From: Falsiroseomonas oleicola
Lineage (GTDB): Bacteria > Pseudomonadota > Alphaproteobacteria > Acetobacterales > Acetobacteraceae
DNA: 64,000 bases
NCBI RefSeq assembly: GCF_019029495.1
Contig: NZ_JAERQM010000002.1
Coordinates: forward strand, 372,001 to 436,000
Direction of reading: 5' to 3'
In this document: in pieces, positions 9,018 to 18,272 of the stretch
Position numbering within the stretch: the first letter of the stretch is position 1
Layout: each line of letters begins with the position of its first letter
Notes under the pieces: model-generated
The model's database searches: none
What the model was told of the DNA's origin: nothing
The model's input: only the letters and a program-made list of their open reading frames with translations
Program-made: the position numbers and the translations under genes

Positions 9018-12000
9018 ATGGGACCGCGCCTTCCCCTGGCCCTGATCGCCACCCTGGCGGCCACCTCCGCATGGGCACAGGGGGAGGCGCCGGCCGCCGC
9101 GCCCGCACCAGCCGCCGCCGCGCCATCCGGCTCCCCCGCCATCACCATCCTGATCCGCCAGGCCGAGCGCCTGATCGCCCAGAACCAGCTCGCCTTGGCC
9201 TCCGCCGCGATCGAGCGCGCCTTGGCGGCGGAGCCCCAGAACCCCTCGGCGCTGGCCACGGCCGCGCGGCTGGAACTGGCGCGCGGCAATCGCGATGCCG
9301 CCGCCAGCTACCTCGCCCGCCTGCAGCGCACCGGCGCCGTGACGCAGCTCGCGGCGGTGGAGGACGCCGTGCGCGCCGCCACGCTGGACCGCAACGCCCT
9401 GGAGGAAGCCCGCCAACTGGCCCAGGACGGTCGCGCCGCGGCGGCGGTGCAGCGCTATCGCGCCGTCTTCGGCAACCGCCCGCCGCCCGAGGAATTCGCC
9501 ACCGAATACTACCAGGCCATGGCCGGTGCGCCGACGACACGGGCGGAGGGTCTGCGCAACCTCGGCCGCATCGCCGACCAGCCCGAGGCGGATGTCTGGG
9601 CGCGGCTCGCCTATGCGCAATCGCTCACCTTCGACCCCGCCACCCGACTCCAGGGCATCGAGCGTCTGCGCGCCTTGGCCGAGGTGCCGGCCGTCGCGGT
9701 GGATGCGCGGCGCGCCTGGTCCACCGCCATCGGCTTCGCCGCCGGCGACCCGGCGATGCGCCCCCAGGCCGAGGCCTTCCTGCGGCGCTTCCCCGGCGAC
9801 GCCGCCATGACGGAACGCCTGGCCGCGATGCGGGAGGCACCCGCCCCGGCCGCAGCCGACCCCGACGCCCTCGCCCGCCAGCAGGCCTTCCAGCGCCTGG
9901 AGGCCGGCGCGCTGGGCGACAGCGCGCAGCGCTTCGAGGCTCTGCTGCGCGACAATCCCCGCGACGCCGATGCGCTTGGCGGCCTCGGCATCATCCGGCT
10001 GCGGGAGGGCAATCAGGCCCAGGCGCGGGACCTGCTGGAACGCGCCATCGCCGCCAATCCGGCCGGCGCGGCGCAATGGCAGCGGGCGCTGGATGCGGCC
10101 AGTTTCGGGTCGGAGGTCGCCGCCGCCCGCGCCGCGCTGCGCCGTGGCGCGCTGGAGGAGGCGGGGATCGAGGGCCGCCGCGCCGCCCTGCGCGACGTGG
10201 AGGATCGCTCCGATGCCGAGGCGGTGCTGGGTGAGATCGCCCTGCGCCGGGGCGACGCGCCCGGTGCCGAGGCACGCTTCCGCGCAGCGCTCGCCCGCCG
10301 CCCGGGCCTGCCCTCCGCCCAGGCCGGGCTGAATGCGGCGCTGCGGGCGCAGAACCGGGGTGGCGAGGTGGTCGCCGCGCCGCGCCAGGAAGCCGTGCCC
10401 CGGGGCGAGCCCGCCGGCGGCACCGCCCCCGCGCCCGCCGCCGCCTCCCGCTTCCGCAACGAGGCCGCCCGGGCGGCCGACCCCGCCGCCGCCGCCGCTT
10501 TGCTGCGCAACGCCGTGGCCGCCGCGCCGGACGATCCCTGGATCCGCCTCGACCTCGCCCGCGCCCTGCGCCGCCAGGGCCGGGGCGCGGAGGGCCGCGC
10601 GCTGGTCGAGGAACTCGCCGGCCGCCTGATGACGCCGGACGCGACCTATGCCGCCGCCCTGATGGCGGAGGAGGATGGCCGCCCGGCCGATGCCGATGCC
10701 TTCCTGTCCCGCATCCCCGCCGCCCGGCGCAGCACCGACATGCAGCGTCTTGCGGTGCGCATCCGCAGCCAGCGGGATGTGGCGGCGGCGGTGGCGCTGA
10801 TGGCGGCCTCGCCGCTGGATGGCCGGACCCGGCTGCTGACCATCGCCGCGCGCCCCGACCCGACCGGGGCCACCGCCGCCGCCGTGATCCGCGCCTTCGG
10901 CGAGGCCGGGGACCGCCCCGGCGCCGGGGAGGCCGCGCGCGTCGCCGCCATCGCCAACCGCACCCAGACCCCGGCCCGCGTCGCCATCGCCGGCGCGCTG
11001 CTCTCCGCCGGGCTGGAGCCGGAGGCCGTGGCCCTGGCGGCGGAGATCGAGGCTGGCGGCGTCAGCCCGGCCGTGCAGCGGGACCTCGCCGCGCTGCGCG
11101 GAGGTGCCGCGATCCGCGCCGCCGACCGGCTGAACGAGGCCGGCGACCAGGCCGGCGCCTTCGAAAGGCTGCGCCCGGCCCTCGCCTCGGGCGACAATCC
11201 GGCGGCGCAGCTCGCCCTGGCACGCCTCTACATCACCGCGCGCCAGCCGGCGGAGGCGCTGCGCATCGCCGAGACCCTGCTGGCCCGCGACCCGCGCAAT
11301 GTGGAAACCCGCCGCGCCGCGATCGAGGCCGCCATCGCCGCCGGCGACCGCCAGCGCGCCGCGCAGCTTCTGGCGGAGGGGCGGACGGCGATGCCGGGCG
11401 ATGCCCGGATGCTGCTGCTGGAGGCGCGGGTGGCGCGCGATGCGGGCGATGGCGATGCGGCGCGGCGGGCGCTGGAATCGGCCTCCCGCCAGCGGGCCGT
11501 CGAGTTGGGCGTTGGCGGGCGCGGCTCGGCCGCGGCGACGCCCAGCGGCATGGCCAACCCCTTCGGCCCCAGCGCCGTGGCCCGCACCGGCGCACCGCCG
11601 GACCCGCTGGCCCGCGAGATCGAGCGGGAGCTGGCGGCGCTGCGTGACGATGTCGGGCCGAGCCTCGCCGCCGTCGCCCATGGCCGCATGCGCTCCGGCG
11701 ATGATGGCCTCGACAAGCTGAGCGAGCTGTCGACGCGGCTGGAGGGGGTGGCGGCGGTGCCTGCCGTGGGCGGCAGGCTGACCGCCTATGCCGAGCCGAC
11801 CACCATCGATGCCGGCTCCGTGGCCAATTCCCGCCAGGCGCGGCAGCGCTTCGGCACCAGCATATTGAACGGCGCGGGCACCCTGCCGGCGCCGACCGAC
11901 AGCGGCGCCTCCGGCGTCGCCGTGGGCCTTGCCTATCGGCGGGGCGACTGGCTGCGCTTCGATGTCGGCAGCACGCCGATCGGCTTCCAGACCTCCAACA

Positions 12001-12758
12001 TCGTCGGCGGCGCCGAGCTGGCGCCGGAGCTGACGGCGGGCGGGCTGCGCCTGCGCATGACCGCCGAGCGGCGCGGCATGAATGACAGCCTTCTGTCCTG
12101 GTCCGGCGTCACCGATCCGCGCACCGGCACGAGCTGGGGTCCGGTGCTGCGGACCGGCGGGCGGGCGCAGCTCGAATTCCCGATCGGCAATGGCTACGGC
12201 TATGTCGGCGGTGGCTATTCCATGCTCGATGGCAGCGGCGTCGTCTCCAACAGCCGGATCGAGGGCGGCGCGGGCGTGTCCATCCCGGTCTGGCGCCAGG
12301 GGGAGGGGGAGCTGCGGACGGGCCTCGACCTCGTCTACCTCGCCTATGAGCGGAACCTGCGCTACTTCACGCTCGGCCATGGCGGCTACTTCTCGCCGCA
12401 GCAATATACGGCGCTGAACATCCCGGTGGATTATCGCGGGCGCAGCGGCGACCTCTCCTACCGTGTCGGCGCAACCATCGGCTATGCCGCCTGGCGCGAG
12501 GATTCAGCCCCGGTCTTCCCGAATGATTCGAACCTGCAGGGCCAGCTCGCCTCGATGGCGGAGGCGACGGCCGGAACCGCGGATGCGGTGCTGGCCAATT
12601 ACCGCAGCCAGTCCTCGGCCGGCGCCGTGGGCGGCGTGCGGGCGGAGATGGATTACGCGCTGAACACCAATCTCTCGATCGGCGCCGGGCTGAACTACGA
12701 CAAGGCCTCCGACTTCGACGAGACGCGCTTCCAGTTGCGGCTGCGCAACCGGTTCTGA
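9018..12758 (+). CDS. bcsC: BcsC, TPR scaffold and outer-membrane cellulose export channel
   Basis: A 1246-residue exported protein starting one base after the bcsAB stop. MGPRLPLALIATLAATSAWAQ is a signal peptide. Residues from about 45 to 850 are Ala/Arg/Leu-rich helical TPR repeats, including repeated LLxxNPxxADAL-like pairs, broken by a Pro/Ala linker. The last 350 or so residues are rich in Gly, Tyr and alternating hydrophobics and end LRLRNRF with a terminal phenylalanine, as expected of an outer-membrane beta-barrel (BcsC C-terminal domain). It guides the nascent glucan through the periplasm and across the outer membrane. Length is in the usual 1150-1300 range. It closes the cellulose operon here; no bcsD follows. 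Confidence 0.92.
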   Translation: MGPRLPLALIATLAATSAWAQGEAPAAAPAPAAAAPSGSPAITILIRQAERLIAQNQLALASAAIERALAAEPQNPSALATAARLELARGNRDAAASYLARLQRTGAVTQLAAVEDAVRAATLDRNALEEARQLAQDGRAAAAVQRYRAVFGNRPPPEEFATEYYQAMAGAPTTRAEGLRNLGRIADQPEADVWARLAYAQSLTFDPATRLQGIERLRALAEVPAVAVDARRAWSTAIGFAAGDPAMRPQAEAFLRRFPGDAAMTERLAAMREAPAPAAADPDALARQQAFQRLEAGALGDSAQRFEALLRDNPRDADALGGLGIIRLREGNQAQARDLLERAIAANPAGAAQWQRALDAASFGSEVAAARAALRRGALEEAGIEGRRAALRDVEDRSDAEAVLGEIALRRGDAPGAEARFRAALARRPGLPSAQAGLNAALRAQNRGGEVVAAPRQEAVPRGEPAGGTAPAPAAASRFRNEAARAADPAAAAALLRNAVAAAPDDPWIRLDLARALRRQGRGAEGRALVEELAGRLMTPDATYAAALMAEEDGRPADADAFLSRIPAARRSTDMQRLAVRIRSQRDVAAAVALMAASPLDGRTRLLTIAARPDPTGATAAAVIRAFGEAGDRPGAGEAARVAAIANRTQTPARVAIAGALLSAGLEPEAVALAAEIEAGGVSPAVQRDLAALRGGAAIRAADRLNEAGDQAGAFERLRPALASGDNPAAQLALARLYITARQPAEALRIAETLLARDPRNVETRRAAIEAAIAAGDRQRAAQLLAEGRTAMPGDARMLLLEARVARDAGDGDAARRALESASRQRAVELGVGGRGSAAATPSGMANPFGPSAVARTGAPPDPLAREIERELAALRDDVGPSLAAVAHGRMRSGDDGLDKLSELSTRLEGVAAVPAVGGRLTAYAEPTTIDAGSVANSRQARQRFGTSILNGAGTLPAPTDSGASGVAVGLAYRRGDWLRFDVGSTPIGFQTSNIVGGAELAPELTAGGLRLRMTAERRGMNDSLLSWSGVTDPRTGTSWGPVLRTGGRAQLEFPIGNGYGYVGGGYSMLDGSGVVSNSRIEGGAGVSIPVWRQGEGELRTGLDLVYLAYERNLRYFTLGHGGYFSPQQYTALNIPVDYRGRSGDLSYRVGATIGYAAWREDSAPVFPNDSNLQGQLASMAEATAGTADAVLANYRSQSSAGAVGGVRAEMDYALNTNLSIGAGLNYDKASDFDETRFQLRLRNRF

Positions 12759-12760
12759 GC

Positions 12761-12781
12761 CCTGGCCCCGTCAGGGCCAGG
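12761..12781. terminator. Hairpin between convergent bcsC and phosphatase genes
   Basis: The octamer CCTGGCCC (12761-12768) pairs perfectly with GGGCCAGG (12774-12781) around a 5-base loop. It lies 2 bases after the bcsC stop and covers the stop codon of the convergent phosphatase gene. There is no T-tract on either side, so it is at best a weak bidirectional terminator or an RNA 3'-end stabiliser. Confidence 0.4.
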
Positions 12782-13184
12782 TGAAGCCGCGCGCCGTGGC
12801 TTCCTGGGCCGGGGTCTCGGCGGCGTGCGGCAGGTAGTGGGCACGCACATAGTCCAGCGGATCGCCCGCCACGCCCGCCGCCTTGACGAGGCAGGCCATG
12901 AACAGCCCGGTGCGGCCGACCCCGGCGCGGCAGCCGATATGCACGGGCCGGTCCGGCTCCGCTTCCAACTGGCGCAGCACCTCGCCCACCGCCGCGCGCA
13001 GCGCCGCCGGCTCCGGCAGGCCGAAATCGGCGGTGGGCAGCGGCACATCCGCCAGCCAGGCCTTCTGGGACTGCATCTCCAGGCAGACGCCGAAGGCGCC
13101 GTCGGGCAGGGAATCGAAGGGGCCGCCGGTGATGGTCACCGGCCGCCCGGCGACCGTCAGCGGCAGCCTGCCACGGATGGTCAT
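12771..13184 (-). CDS. Dual-specificity/tyrosine phosphatase-like protein
   Basis: A 137-residue protein with the cysteine-phosphatase P-loop C-R-A-G-V-G-R-T within HIGCRAGVGRTGLFMA (C-x5-R-T). That is enough to place it in the protein-tyrosine/dual-specificity phosphatase superfamily. It is short, so it is a minimal catalytic domain, with no signal peptide or membrane segment, and probably cytoplasmic. The ATGA overlap with the cytochrome gene upstream indicates one transcript. The substrate is unknown. It faces bcsC tail-to-tail with a 12-base gap, so there is no evidence of co-regulation with cellulose synthesis. Confidence 0.75.
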   Translation of the reverse strand: MTIRGRLPLTVAGRPVTITGGPFDSLPDGAFGVCLEMQSQKAWLADVPLPTADFGLPEPAALRAAVGEVLRQLEAEPDRPVHIGCRAGVGRTGLFMACLVKAAGVAGDPLDYVRAHYLPHAAETPAQEATARGFTWP

Positions 13185-14023
13185 GGCTGCACCGGCAGGC
13201 TGCGCAGATAGGCGACCAGGTCGCCCAACTCCTGCTGCGTCATGTTCGCATAGGCCCAGAAGGCCATGGGCGGGGCGAGCTGGCGGCCGCTACTGGACAC
13301 GCCCTTGGTGATCGCCTCGACGATCTGCGCATCGGTCCAGCCGCCCAGCCCGTTCGCATGCGGCGTCAGGTTGCGCGCCACGGAGACGCCCCAGGGGCCG
13401 CGGAATTCCATGCCGCCGGCCCCCAGCCGGGTCCGGTCGTTCTGCCCGGTGGGCAGCATCGGGGTGTGGCATTCCATGCAGTGGGCGACGGCATTGGCCA
13501 GGTATTCCCCGCGCGCCACGGGCGTGTCGGCCGGCGGCGCCACGCTGACGACGGGCGGGCCATAGGCCGGCGGCAAAGTGATGCGATAGACGCTGCGCTC
13601 CACCCGGTTCGCCACCGGCGGCACCGTGCGCAGATAGGCGACGATGGCGGCCAGGTCCTGGTCCGACAGGCCGCGATACAGCGTCATCGGCATCGGCGGG
13701 CCGATCAGGCTGCCATCGGGGCGGATGCCCTCCCGGATCGCGCGGGCGAGCTGCGCATCGGTCCAGCGGCCGATGCCGGTCTCCGGGTCGGGGGTGATAT
13801 TGGGGGCGACGGCGCGGAAGGGCGGCTCGTCGAACACCGTGCCGCCCGCCAGGATGCGACCCGCCACCGGCCCCTGCGGCCCCATCGGCGTGTGGCAATT
13901 GCCGCAGGCGCCGGTGACCTCCACCAGATGGCGGCCACGCTCCAGCAGCGCGGGCTGGGCAAGGGCGGAGGAGGCCAGGGCGGGCAGCAATGCCCCCAGG
14001 GCCAGGCCGATGATCCGGAACAT
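13181..14023 (-). CDS. Di-haem cytochrome c (alcohol-dehydrogenase cytochrome-subunit type)
   Basis: A 280-residue exported c-type cytochrome with two haem-attachment sites, CGNCH (C40, C43, H44) and CMECH (C182, C185, H186), each followed about 60 residues later by a methionine-bearing PPMPM/PPMAFW block as a probable sixth ligand. The start MFRIIGLALGALLP gives a signal peptide ending at ALAQ; an upstream ATG would add an Ala/Arg-rich extension that spoils it. Each half ends with the LAAIVAYLRTVP or LGDLVAYLRSLP helix. Such proteins carry electrons from periplasmic dehydrogenases to the oxidase; no dehydrogenase subunit is adjacent. It overlaps the phosphatase gene by 4 bases. Confidence 0.88.
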   Translation of the reverse strand: MFRIIGLALGALLPALASSALAQPALLERGRHLVEVTGACGNCHTPMGPQGPVAGRILAGGTVFDEPPFRAVAPNITPDPETGIGRWTDAQLARAIREGIRPDGSLIGPPMPMTLYRGLSDQDLAAIVAYLRTVPPVANRVERSVYRITLPPAYGPPVVSVAPPADTPVARGEYLANAVAHCMECHTPMLPTGQNDRTRLGAGGMEFRGPWGVSVARNLTPHANGLGGWTDAQIVEAITKGVSSSGRQLAPPMAFWAYANMTQQELGDLVAYLRSLPVQP

Positions 14024-14118
14024 GTTCGCGTTTCCCCAGGCTGCGGCAGCGCGCGCAGACTGGCGTCGCAACGTTACGTCCGCAAGGGCGGAGCGCGGCC
14101 CCTTCGCTTCACATCATG

Positions 14119-15012
14119 TCATGCGGTCGGGGTCTGCGCGGCCTCCGGCTCGATCAGCGACTCCGCCTCCCGCTTCAGGGTCACGTAGGACTTCAGCGAG
14201 AAGGGCAGCATGCCGAGATAGATCACGCCCGCCGCCGCCAGCGCGGCCCAGGGCTCCGCCACCAGGAAGGCCACATACAGCCCCGCGCCCAGCAGCAGCG
14301 GCAGCACCGCGGCGCGCGGAACCCGGAAGTTCTTGAAGGACCAGGTCGGCAGGGTGCTGACCATCAGCACGCCGACCGCGACCAGCACGACGCCCACCAG
14401 CACCGGATGGCGGATGGCATCCCCGGTGCCGACCCAGCCCCATTCGGAAAAGGCCAGGGCACCAAACAACGGGAACAGGGCGCAGCCGGCCCCGGCCGGC
14501 GCCGGGACGCCGGTGAAGAAGCTGTGGGCATAGGCGGGCTTGGGCGCCGGGCCGATATCCAGCGAGGCATTGAACCGCGCCAGCCGCAGGGCGGAGCAGA
14601 CGGCGAAGAGCAGGCAGGGCACGAAGCCCAGCGGCCCGACCGTCTGCATCGACCACAGATACAGCACCATGGCCGGCGCCACGCCGAAGGACAGAAAATC
14701 CGCCAGGCTGTCGAATTCCGCGCCGAAGCGGGATGTCGCCTTCAGCAGCCGCGCCAGCCGCCCGTCCAGCCCATCGATCACCGCCGCCACCACGATCAGC
14801 GCCGCGGCCAGGGCGAAGCGTCCCTCGATCGCGGCGCGGATGGCCACCAGCCCGGCGCAAAGGCCGAGCATGGTCAGGATGTTCGGGATCAGCCGGTTGA
14901 AGGACAGGCCCTCGAAGCGCGGCCGGGTGCGCCGGCGGAAGCGCCGCAGGCCGCGCAGGCGTTGTGCCTCCGGTGCCGCCTCACTCACGCGGGATTCGCC
15001 ATCGGCATTCAT
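14119..15012 (-). CDS. pssA: CDP-diacylglycerol-serine O-phosphatidyltransferase
   Basis: A 297-residue integral membrane enzyme that makes phosphatidylserine from CDP-diacylglycerol and serine. The CDP-alcohol phosphotransferase signature is complete: D83-G84-x2-A87-R88-x8-G97-x3-D101-x3-D105. Several hydrophobic helices follow, consistent with the type-II (Bacillus-like) integral PssA rather than the soluble E. coli form. The start overlaps the psd stop by 4 bases (ATGA), so psd and pssA form an operon for phosphatidylethanolamine synthesis. An Arg-rich N-terminal stretch (residues 19-33) is at the membrane face. Confidence 0.93.
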   Translation of the reverse strand: MNADGESRVSEAAPEAQRLRGLRRFRRRTRPRFEGLSFNRLIPNILTMLGLCAGLVAIRAAIEGRFALAAALIVVAAVIDGLDGRLARLLKATSRFGAEFDSLADFLSFGVAPAMVLYLWSMQTVGPLGFVPCLLFAVCSALRLARFNASLDIGPAPKPAYAHSFFTGVPAPAGAGCALFPLFGALAFSEWGWVGTGDAIRHPVLVGVVLVAVGVLMVSTLPTWSFKNFRVPRAAVLPLLLGAGLYVAFLVAEPWAALAAAGVIYLGMLPFSLKSYVTLKREAESLIEPEAAQTPTA

Positions 15013-15698
15013 GCCGGGTTGGCCATCGGCAGCAGCTCCGCCACCACCGTCTCGCCGCCGATCATGAGCTGGCCGACCGCGACCAGCGGCCGGGCGCCTT
15101 CCGGCAGGTACACGTCGGTGCGGCTGCCAAAGCGGATGATGCCGAAACGGTCGCCTGCCTGCACCTGATCCCCCTCCCGCACATGGCACAGGATGCGGCG
15201 GGCGATCAGCCCGGCAATCTGCACCACGGCCACGTCCCGCCCATCCGGCATGCGGATGGCGAGCGCATTACGCTCATTGTCCACGCTCGCCTTGTCCAGG
15301 CTGGCATTCAGGAAGGCGCCATGCCGGTAGGCGATCCTGGTGACAACGCCATCCACCGGCATGCGGTTCACATGCACGTCGAGGACCGAGAGGAAGATGC
15401 AGACGCGGTAGCGCGGCGCCGGGCCGAGGCCCAGCTCCTCCGGCGGCACGGCCGGGCCGGCCATCACCACGCGGCCATCCGCCGGGGCCAGCACCACCTG
15501 TCCCCGGGGCGGGGGCACCCGTTCCGGGTCGCGGAAGAAGTACAGGCAGAACAGCGTGAAGAGCACGCCGGGCCAGAACAGCCAGCCGCCGAGCAGCAGC
15601 CCGCCGATCACGGCGACGGCGAGGCCGCCATAGATGAAGGGACGCCCGGCCGGGTGCGGGCGGGAGAGGACGAGTCGAAGGCTGGAGATCAGGCTCAT
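15009..15698 (-). CDS. psd: Phosphatidylserine decarboxylase (short form)
   Basis: A 229-residue phosphatidylserine decarboxylase, which produces phosphatidylethanolamine. The proenzyme self-cleavage site is in IIRFGSRTDVY, between G191 and S192, where the serine becomes the pyruvoyl group. A pair of N-terminal membrane segments (about 21-55) precedes the conserved FFRDPER and VLAPADGRV blocks and the DVHVNRMPVDG block. The small size and FGSR site match the short alpha-proteobacterial/archaeal class rather than the E. coli enzyme (LGST). It is first in the psd-pssA operon. The ATG at 15698 is chosen because it begins directly before the conserved region. Confidence 0.93.
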   Translation of the reverse strand: MSLISSLRLVLSRPHPAGRPFIYGGLAVAVIGGLLLGGWLFWPGVLFTLFCLYFFRDPERVPPPRGQVVLAPADGRVVMAGPAVPPEELGLGPAPRYRVCIFLSVLDVHVNRMPVDGVVTRIAYRHGAFLNASLDKASVDNERNALAIRMPDGRDVAVVQIAGLIARRILCHVREGDQVQAGDRFGIIRFGSRTDVYLPEGARPLVAVGQLMIGGETVVAELLPMANPA

Positions 15699-15743
15699 GC
15701 GGTCGCTTATGGTATGTTCATCCTTCGCGGACAACATGCATCC

Positions 15744-16157
15744 ATGGACCCTACCCCGCATGGACCTTTCCTGGTCGCGCTTGACGGCCAGTTGACCCCG
15801 GTCGGCCGCCCCGCGCTGCGCTTCGCCTGGCGAGGGCGCGGCTGCGAGGCCGTGGTCAGCGCCGGCCATATCACCCTGGCGGCCCAGGCCGGTGCGGTGC
15901 CCTATACCATCGATCGCGCCGCGCTACGCCCGGCCGCCTTCGCGGCGCTGGAGGCTCTGCCGGCGGAACTGCCGGAAGGCTGGCGCCTGCGCCTGCTGCC
16001 CGACCATCGGGTGCGGCTGGAACATGCGATGGAGCTGGAGGGGACGACGACGGCGACCGCGCTGGTCAGCGCCATGGTGGGCTTCGCCCTGGCGCTGGAC
16101 CCCTATCTCGACCGGCTGGAATCGGCCGGGATGGAGGCCGGGATCGTGAAGACCTGA
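15744..16157 (+). CDS. Hypothetical protein
   Basis: A 137-residue ORF not recognised as any family. The start [15 protein letters not shown] is preferred; an ATG at 15714 would add ten residues. It is divergent from psd (45-base gap) and its last 55 bases overlap the 3' end of the convergent LysM gene. It has a leucine/alanine-rich composition, no signal peptide and one mildly hydrophobic stretch ([17 protein letters not shown]). Codon use is like that of its neighbours, which supports a real gene, but no function can be proposed. Confidence 0.55.
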   Translation: MDPTPHGPFLVALDGQLTPVGRPALRFAWRGRGCEAVVSAGHITLAAQAGAVPYTIDRAALRPAAFAALEALPAELPEGWRLRLLPDHRVRLEHAMELEGTTTATALVSAMVGFALALDPYLDRLESAGMEAGIVKT

Positions 16158-18172
16158 CCGGGGAAGATCAGGTTCGGATTGCGGATCTGGTCCCGGTTGG
16201 CCTCGAAGATCACGGTGTAGCGGATGCCCTGGCCATAGGCGGCCCGCGCCAGGCGCCACAGGTTGTTGCCCGGCTGCACTACCACCCGTCCTTCCGCGAC
16301 GCTGCCGGGCGGCAATTGGTCGCGTTGGAAGGGCAGCTCGATCCGTGCCGCGACGGCGCCATTGGCCGCGACCTGGTCGAGCCGCAGGCGGTGCCGGCCG
16401 ATGGCGGGCGCTTCCGCCGGCGCCATGGTCCAGCGGCCCTGCGCATCGGCCTCCGCATCCCCGGCGTGGCTGTCGTTGACATAGATGCGGACGGAGGCGC
16501 CGGGCGCGGCCGTGCCGGCGAAGCGGATGCTGCCGGCATCGGTGTAGTCCACCACCTCCAGCCCCAAAGCGGGGCCGGCCGCCGGGGAGGTCCCCACCGT
16601 GGACAGCGCGGTTGTGCCCTGCAGCACGCGGGCAGGTCCAGCCTCGGCGGGCGGCAGCAGCACGACAAGGGGACGCGCCGGTGCGGGTGCCTGGACCGTG
16701 GCCGGGATCGGGGGCGATGTGGCGGCAGGTGCCTGTGCGGCGGCGCGGCGCTCGGCCTCGGCCTGGGCGATGGCGGCGATGCGGGCCTCGGCCTCGGCGC
16801 GCGCGATGGTGGCGGCGCGGCTCTCGGCCTCCGCGCGGGCGATGGCGGCGGCGCGGGCCTCGGCCTCCGCCACGGCCTTGGCGGCCGCCGCGGCTTCCGC
16901 GCGGGCGATGGCCGTGGCGCGGGCTTCGGCCTCGGCGAGGGCAAGGGCAGCCAGGCGCGCCTCGGCCTCGGCCTGCGCCAGGGCTTCGGCCGCGGCCCGT
17001 GCCTCGGCGATCGCCCGGGCTTCGCGCGCGGCGGCGTCAGCGCTGGCCTGGAGGCGCGCGGCCTCCGCATCACGCGCGGCTTCGGTCGCTTCCGCGGCGG
17101 CCACGGCCGCCTGTAGGGCGGCGTCGACGAGGCGGGTGGCCTCCGCCTGGGCCAGGTCATCGGTCCGCGCGGCGGCTTCGGCGCGGGCGGCTGCCGCGCG
17201 TGAGGATTGTTCCGCCTGGGCGGCGGCGAGCTGCTGGGCCTCCCGCAGCCTGCGGGCCGCGGTCTCTGCCTGCGCCAGACGTTCCGCCTCCGCGGTCGCT
17301 GCCGCCTGTGCGGCGGCCTCGGCCTGGGCGCGGCGCTGGGCCTGCGCGGCGGCTTCGGCCTCGGCGAGGCGTTGCGCCTGGGCGGCGGCTTCGGCCTGGG
17401 CGAGGCGTTGCGCCTGTGCGGCGGCTTCGGCCTCGGCGAGACGTTGCGCCTGTGCGGCGGCTTCGGCCTGGGCGAGGCGTTGGGCCTGTGCGGCGGCCTC
17501 GGCCTGGGCGAGGCGTTGGGCCTGTGCGGCGGCCTCGGCCTCGGCGAGGCGTTGGGCCTGTGCGGCAGCCTCGGCCTCCGGCCGCGGCGTCTCCGCCACC
17601 AGGACCGGCTCAGGCACCACCACGACGACAATATCGGGGCCGGCGATCTCGACGCCGCCGATCCGGGCGCGCAGCGAGAATTGCCGGCTGCCCGGGCGCA
17701 TCGGATCGGGGGGCAGGATCACCCATTCGCCGCGCGCATCCGCGCGGGCGCGGCCGATCTCCCGCCCATCCTCGAACAGGATCACCTCTGCCCCCGCGGC
17801 CGCACGGCCGGCGACCACAACTCCGCCACGGGCACCGACCCGCACCACGTCGAAGCGCGGCGGCTCGGGCGGCGGGGGTGCCGCGGCGGGGGCGGTGACG
17901 GTGGCGGTACCCTGCGGCACAGCCGGCGCGATGACGGCCGGTGCCGTCGCCGCAGGCGCCGGTGCTGTCACCGCAGGCGCCGGTATCGCCGGCACCGTCA
18001 CGCCTGGCGACGATGCGGCGGCCGGGGCGCTGGAGGGGGCCTGGGACACTGGACGCGACGGCGCATCCCCCGCCGGATCGTTCTTCACGAACCGGCTGGC
18101 GACAAACGTGGCGAGTCCCGAGGAGACCACGACCACGATCAGGAGGGCGCGCCCGCTGCTCGTCATGCCCAT
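16103..18172 (-). CDS. LysM protein with Ig-like domains and a long Ala/Glu/Gln repeat
   Basis: A 689-residue envelope protein. Order of parts: an N-terminal membrane anchor ([20 protein letters not shown], about 8-27); a Pro/Ala linker; a beta-rich Ig-like module (about 105-175, [19 protein letters not shown]); a long Ala/Glu/Gln/Arg helical stretch (about 199-490) that opens with eight tandem 12-residue units; a second Ig-like module (about 530-610, [17 protein letters not shown]); and a C-terminal LysM ([15 protein letters not shown] ... [14 protein letters not shown]). LysM binds peptidoglycan, so the protein probably spans the periplasm from inner membrane to wall, much as TolA does with its helical domain. 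The DNA repeat is prone to length variation. Function is not known. Confidence 0.78.
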   Translation of the reverse strand: MGMTSSGRALLIVVVVSSGLATFVASRFVKNDPAGDAPSRPVSQAPSSAPAAASSPGVTVPAIPAPAVTAPAPAATAPAVIAPAVPQGTATVTAPAAAPPPPEPPRFDVVRVGARGGVVVAGRAAAGAEVILFEDGREIGRARADARGEWVILPPDPMRPGSRQFSLRARIGGVEIAGPDIVVVVVPEPVLVAETPRPEAEAAAQAQRLAEAEAAAQAQRLAQAEAAAQAQRLAQAEAAAQAQRLAEAEAAAQAQRLAQAEAAAQAQRLAEAEAAAQAQRRAQAEAAAQAAATAEAERLAQAETAARRLREAQQLAAAQAEQSSRAAAARAEAAARTDDLAQAEATRLVDAALQAAVAAAEATEAARDAEAARLQASADAAAREARAIAEARAAAEALAQAEAEARLAALALAEAEARATAIARAEAAAAAKAVAEAEARAAAIARAEAESRAATIARAEAEARIAAIAQAEAERRAAAQAPAATSPPIPATVQAPAPARPLVVLLPPAEAGPARVLQGTTALSTVGTSPAAGPALGLEVVDYTDAGSIRFAGTAAPGASVRIYVNDSHAGDAEADAQGRWTMAPAEAPAIGRHRLRLDQVAANGAVAARIELPFQRDQLPPGSVAEGRVVVQPGNNLWRLARAAYGQGIRYTVIFEANRDQIRNPNLIFPGQVFTIPASIPADSSRSR
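17291..17578 (-). repeat. Eight tandem 36-base coding repeats
   Basis: Eight in-frame 36-base units inside the LysM gene encode [13 protein letters not shown]; the unit nearest the 3' side is degenerate. Units differ by a few bases, mainly the first codon (Glu or Gln) and third positions. Further, more diverged units of the same 12-residue period follow in the protein at residues roughly 400-490. Spacer-free and in frame, so not a CRISPR array. Confidence 0.9.
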
Positions 18173-18272
18173 GTAACTAGGCCGTGATGCCCTGCGCGCA
18201 CAAGGGCTTAGGCGCCTTGCATTTCAGCCCTTCCGCACCCACCGGCGCCGAAATCCCCCCCCTGGCGCCCGG

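Noticed and set aside
3896-9289. 1797-codon open frame on the minus strand opposite bcsQ/bcsAB
   Set aside because: Mirror of the high-GC codon pattern of the true genes. The translation is low-complexity Arg/Gly/Ala/His and has no family features, while the plus strand has complete cellulose synthase motifs.
8916-12404. 1162-codon minus-strand frame opposite bcsC
   Set aside because: Same shadow effect; no motif, and it would overlap bcsC completely.
17291-17578. Possible CRISPR array
   Set aside because: The 36-base units are contiguous, without spacers, and in frame with a coding sequence.
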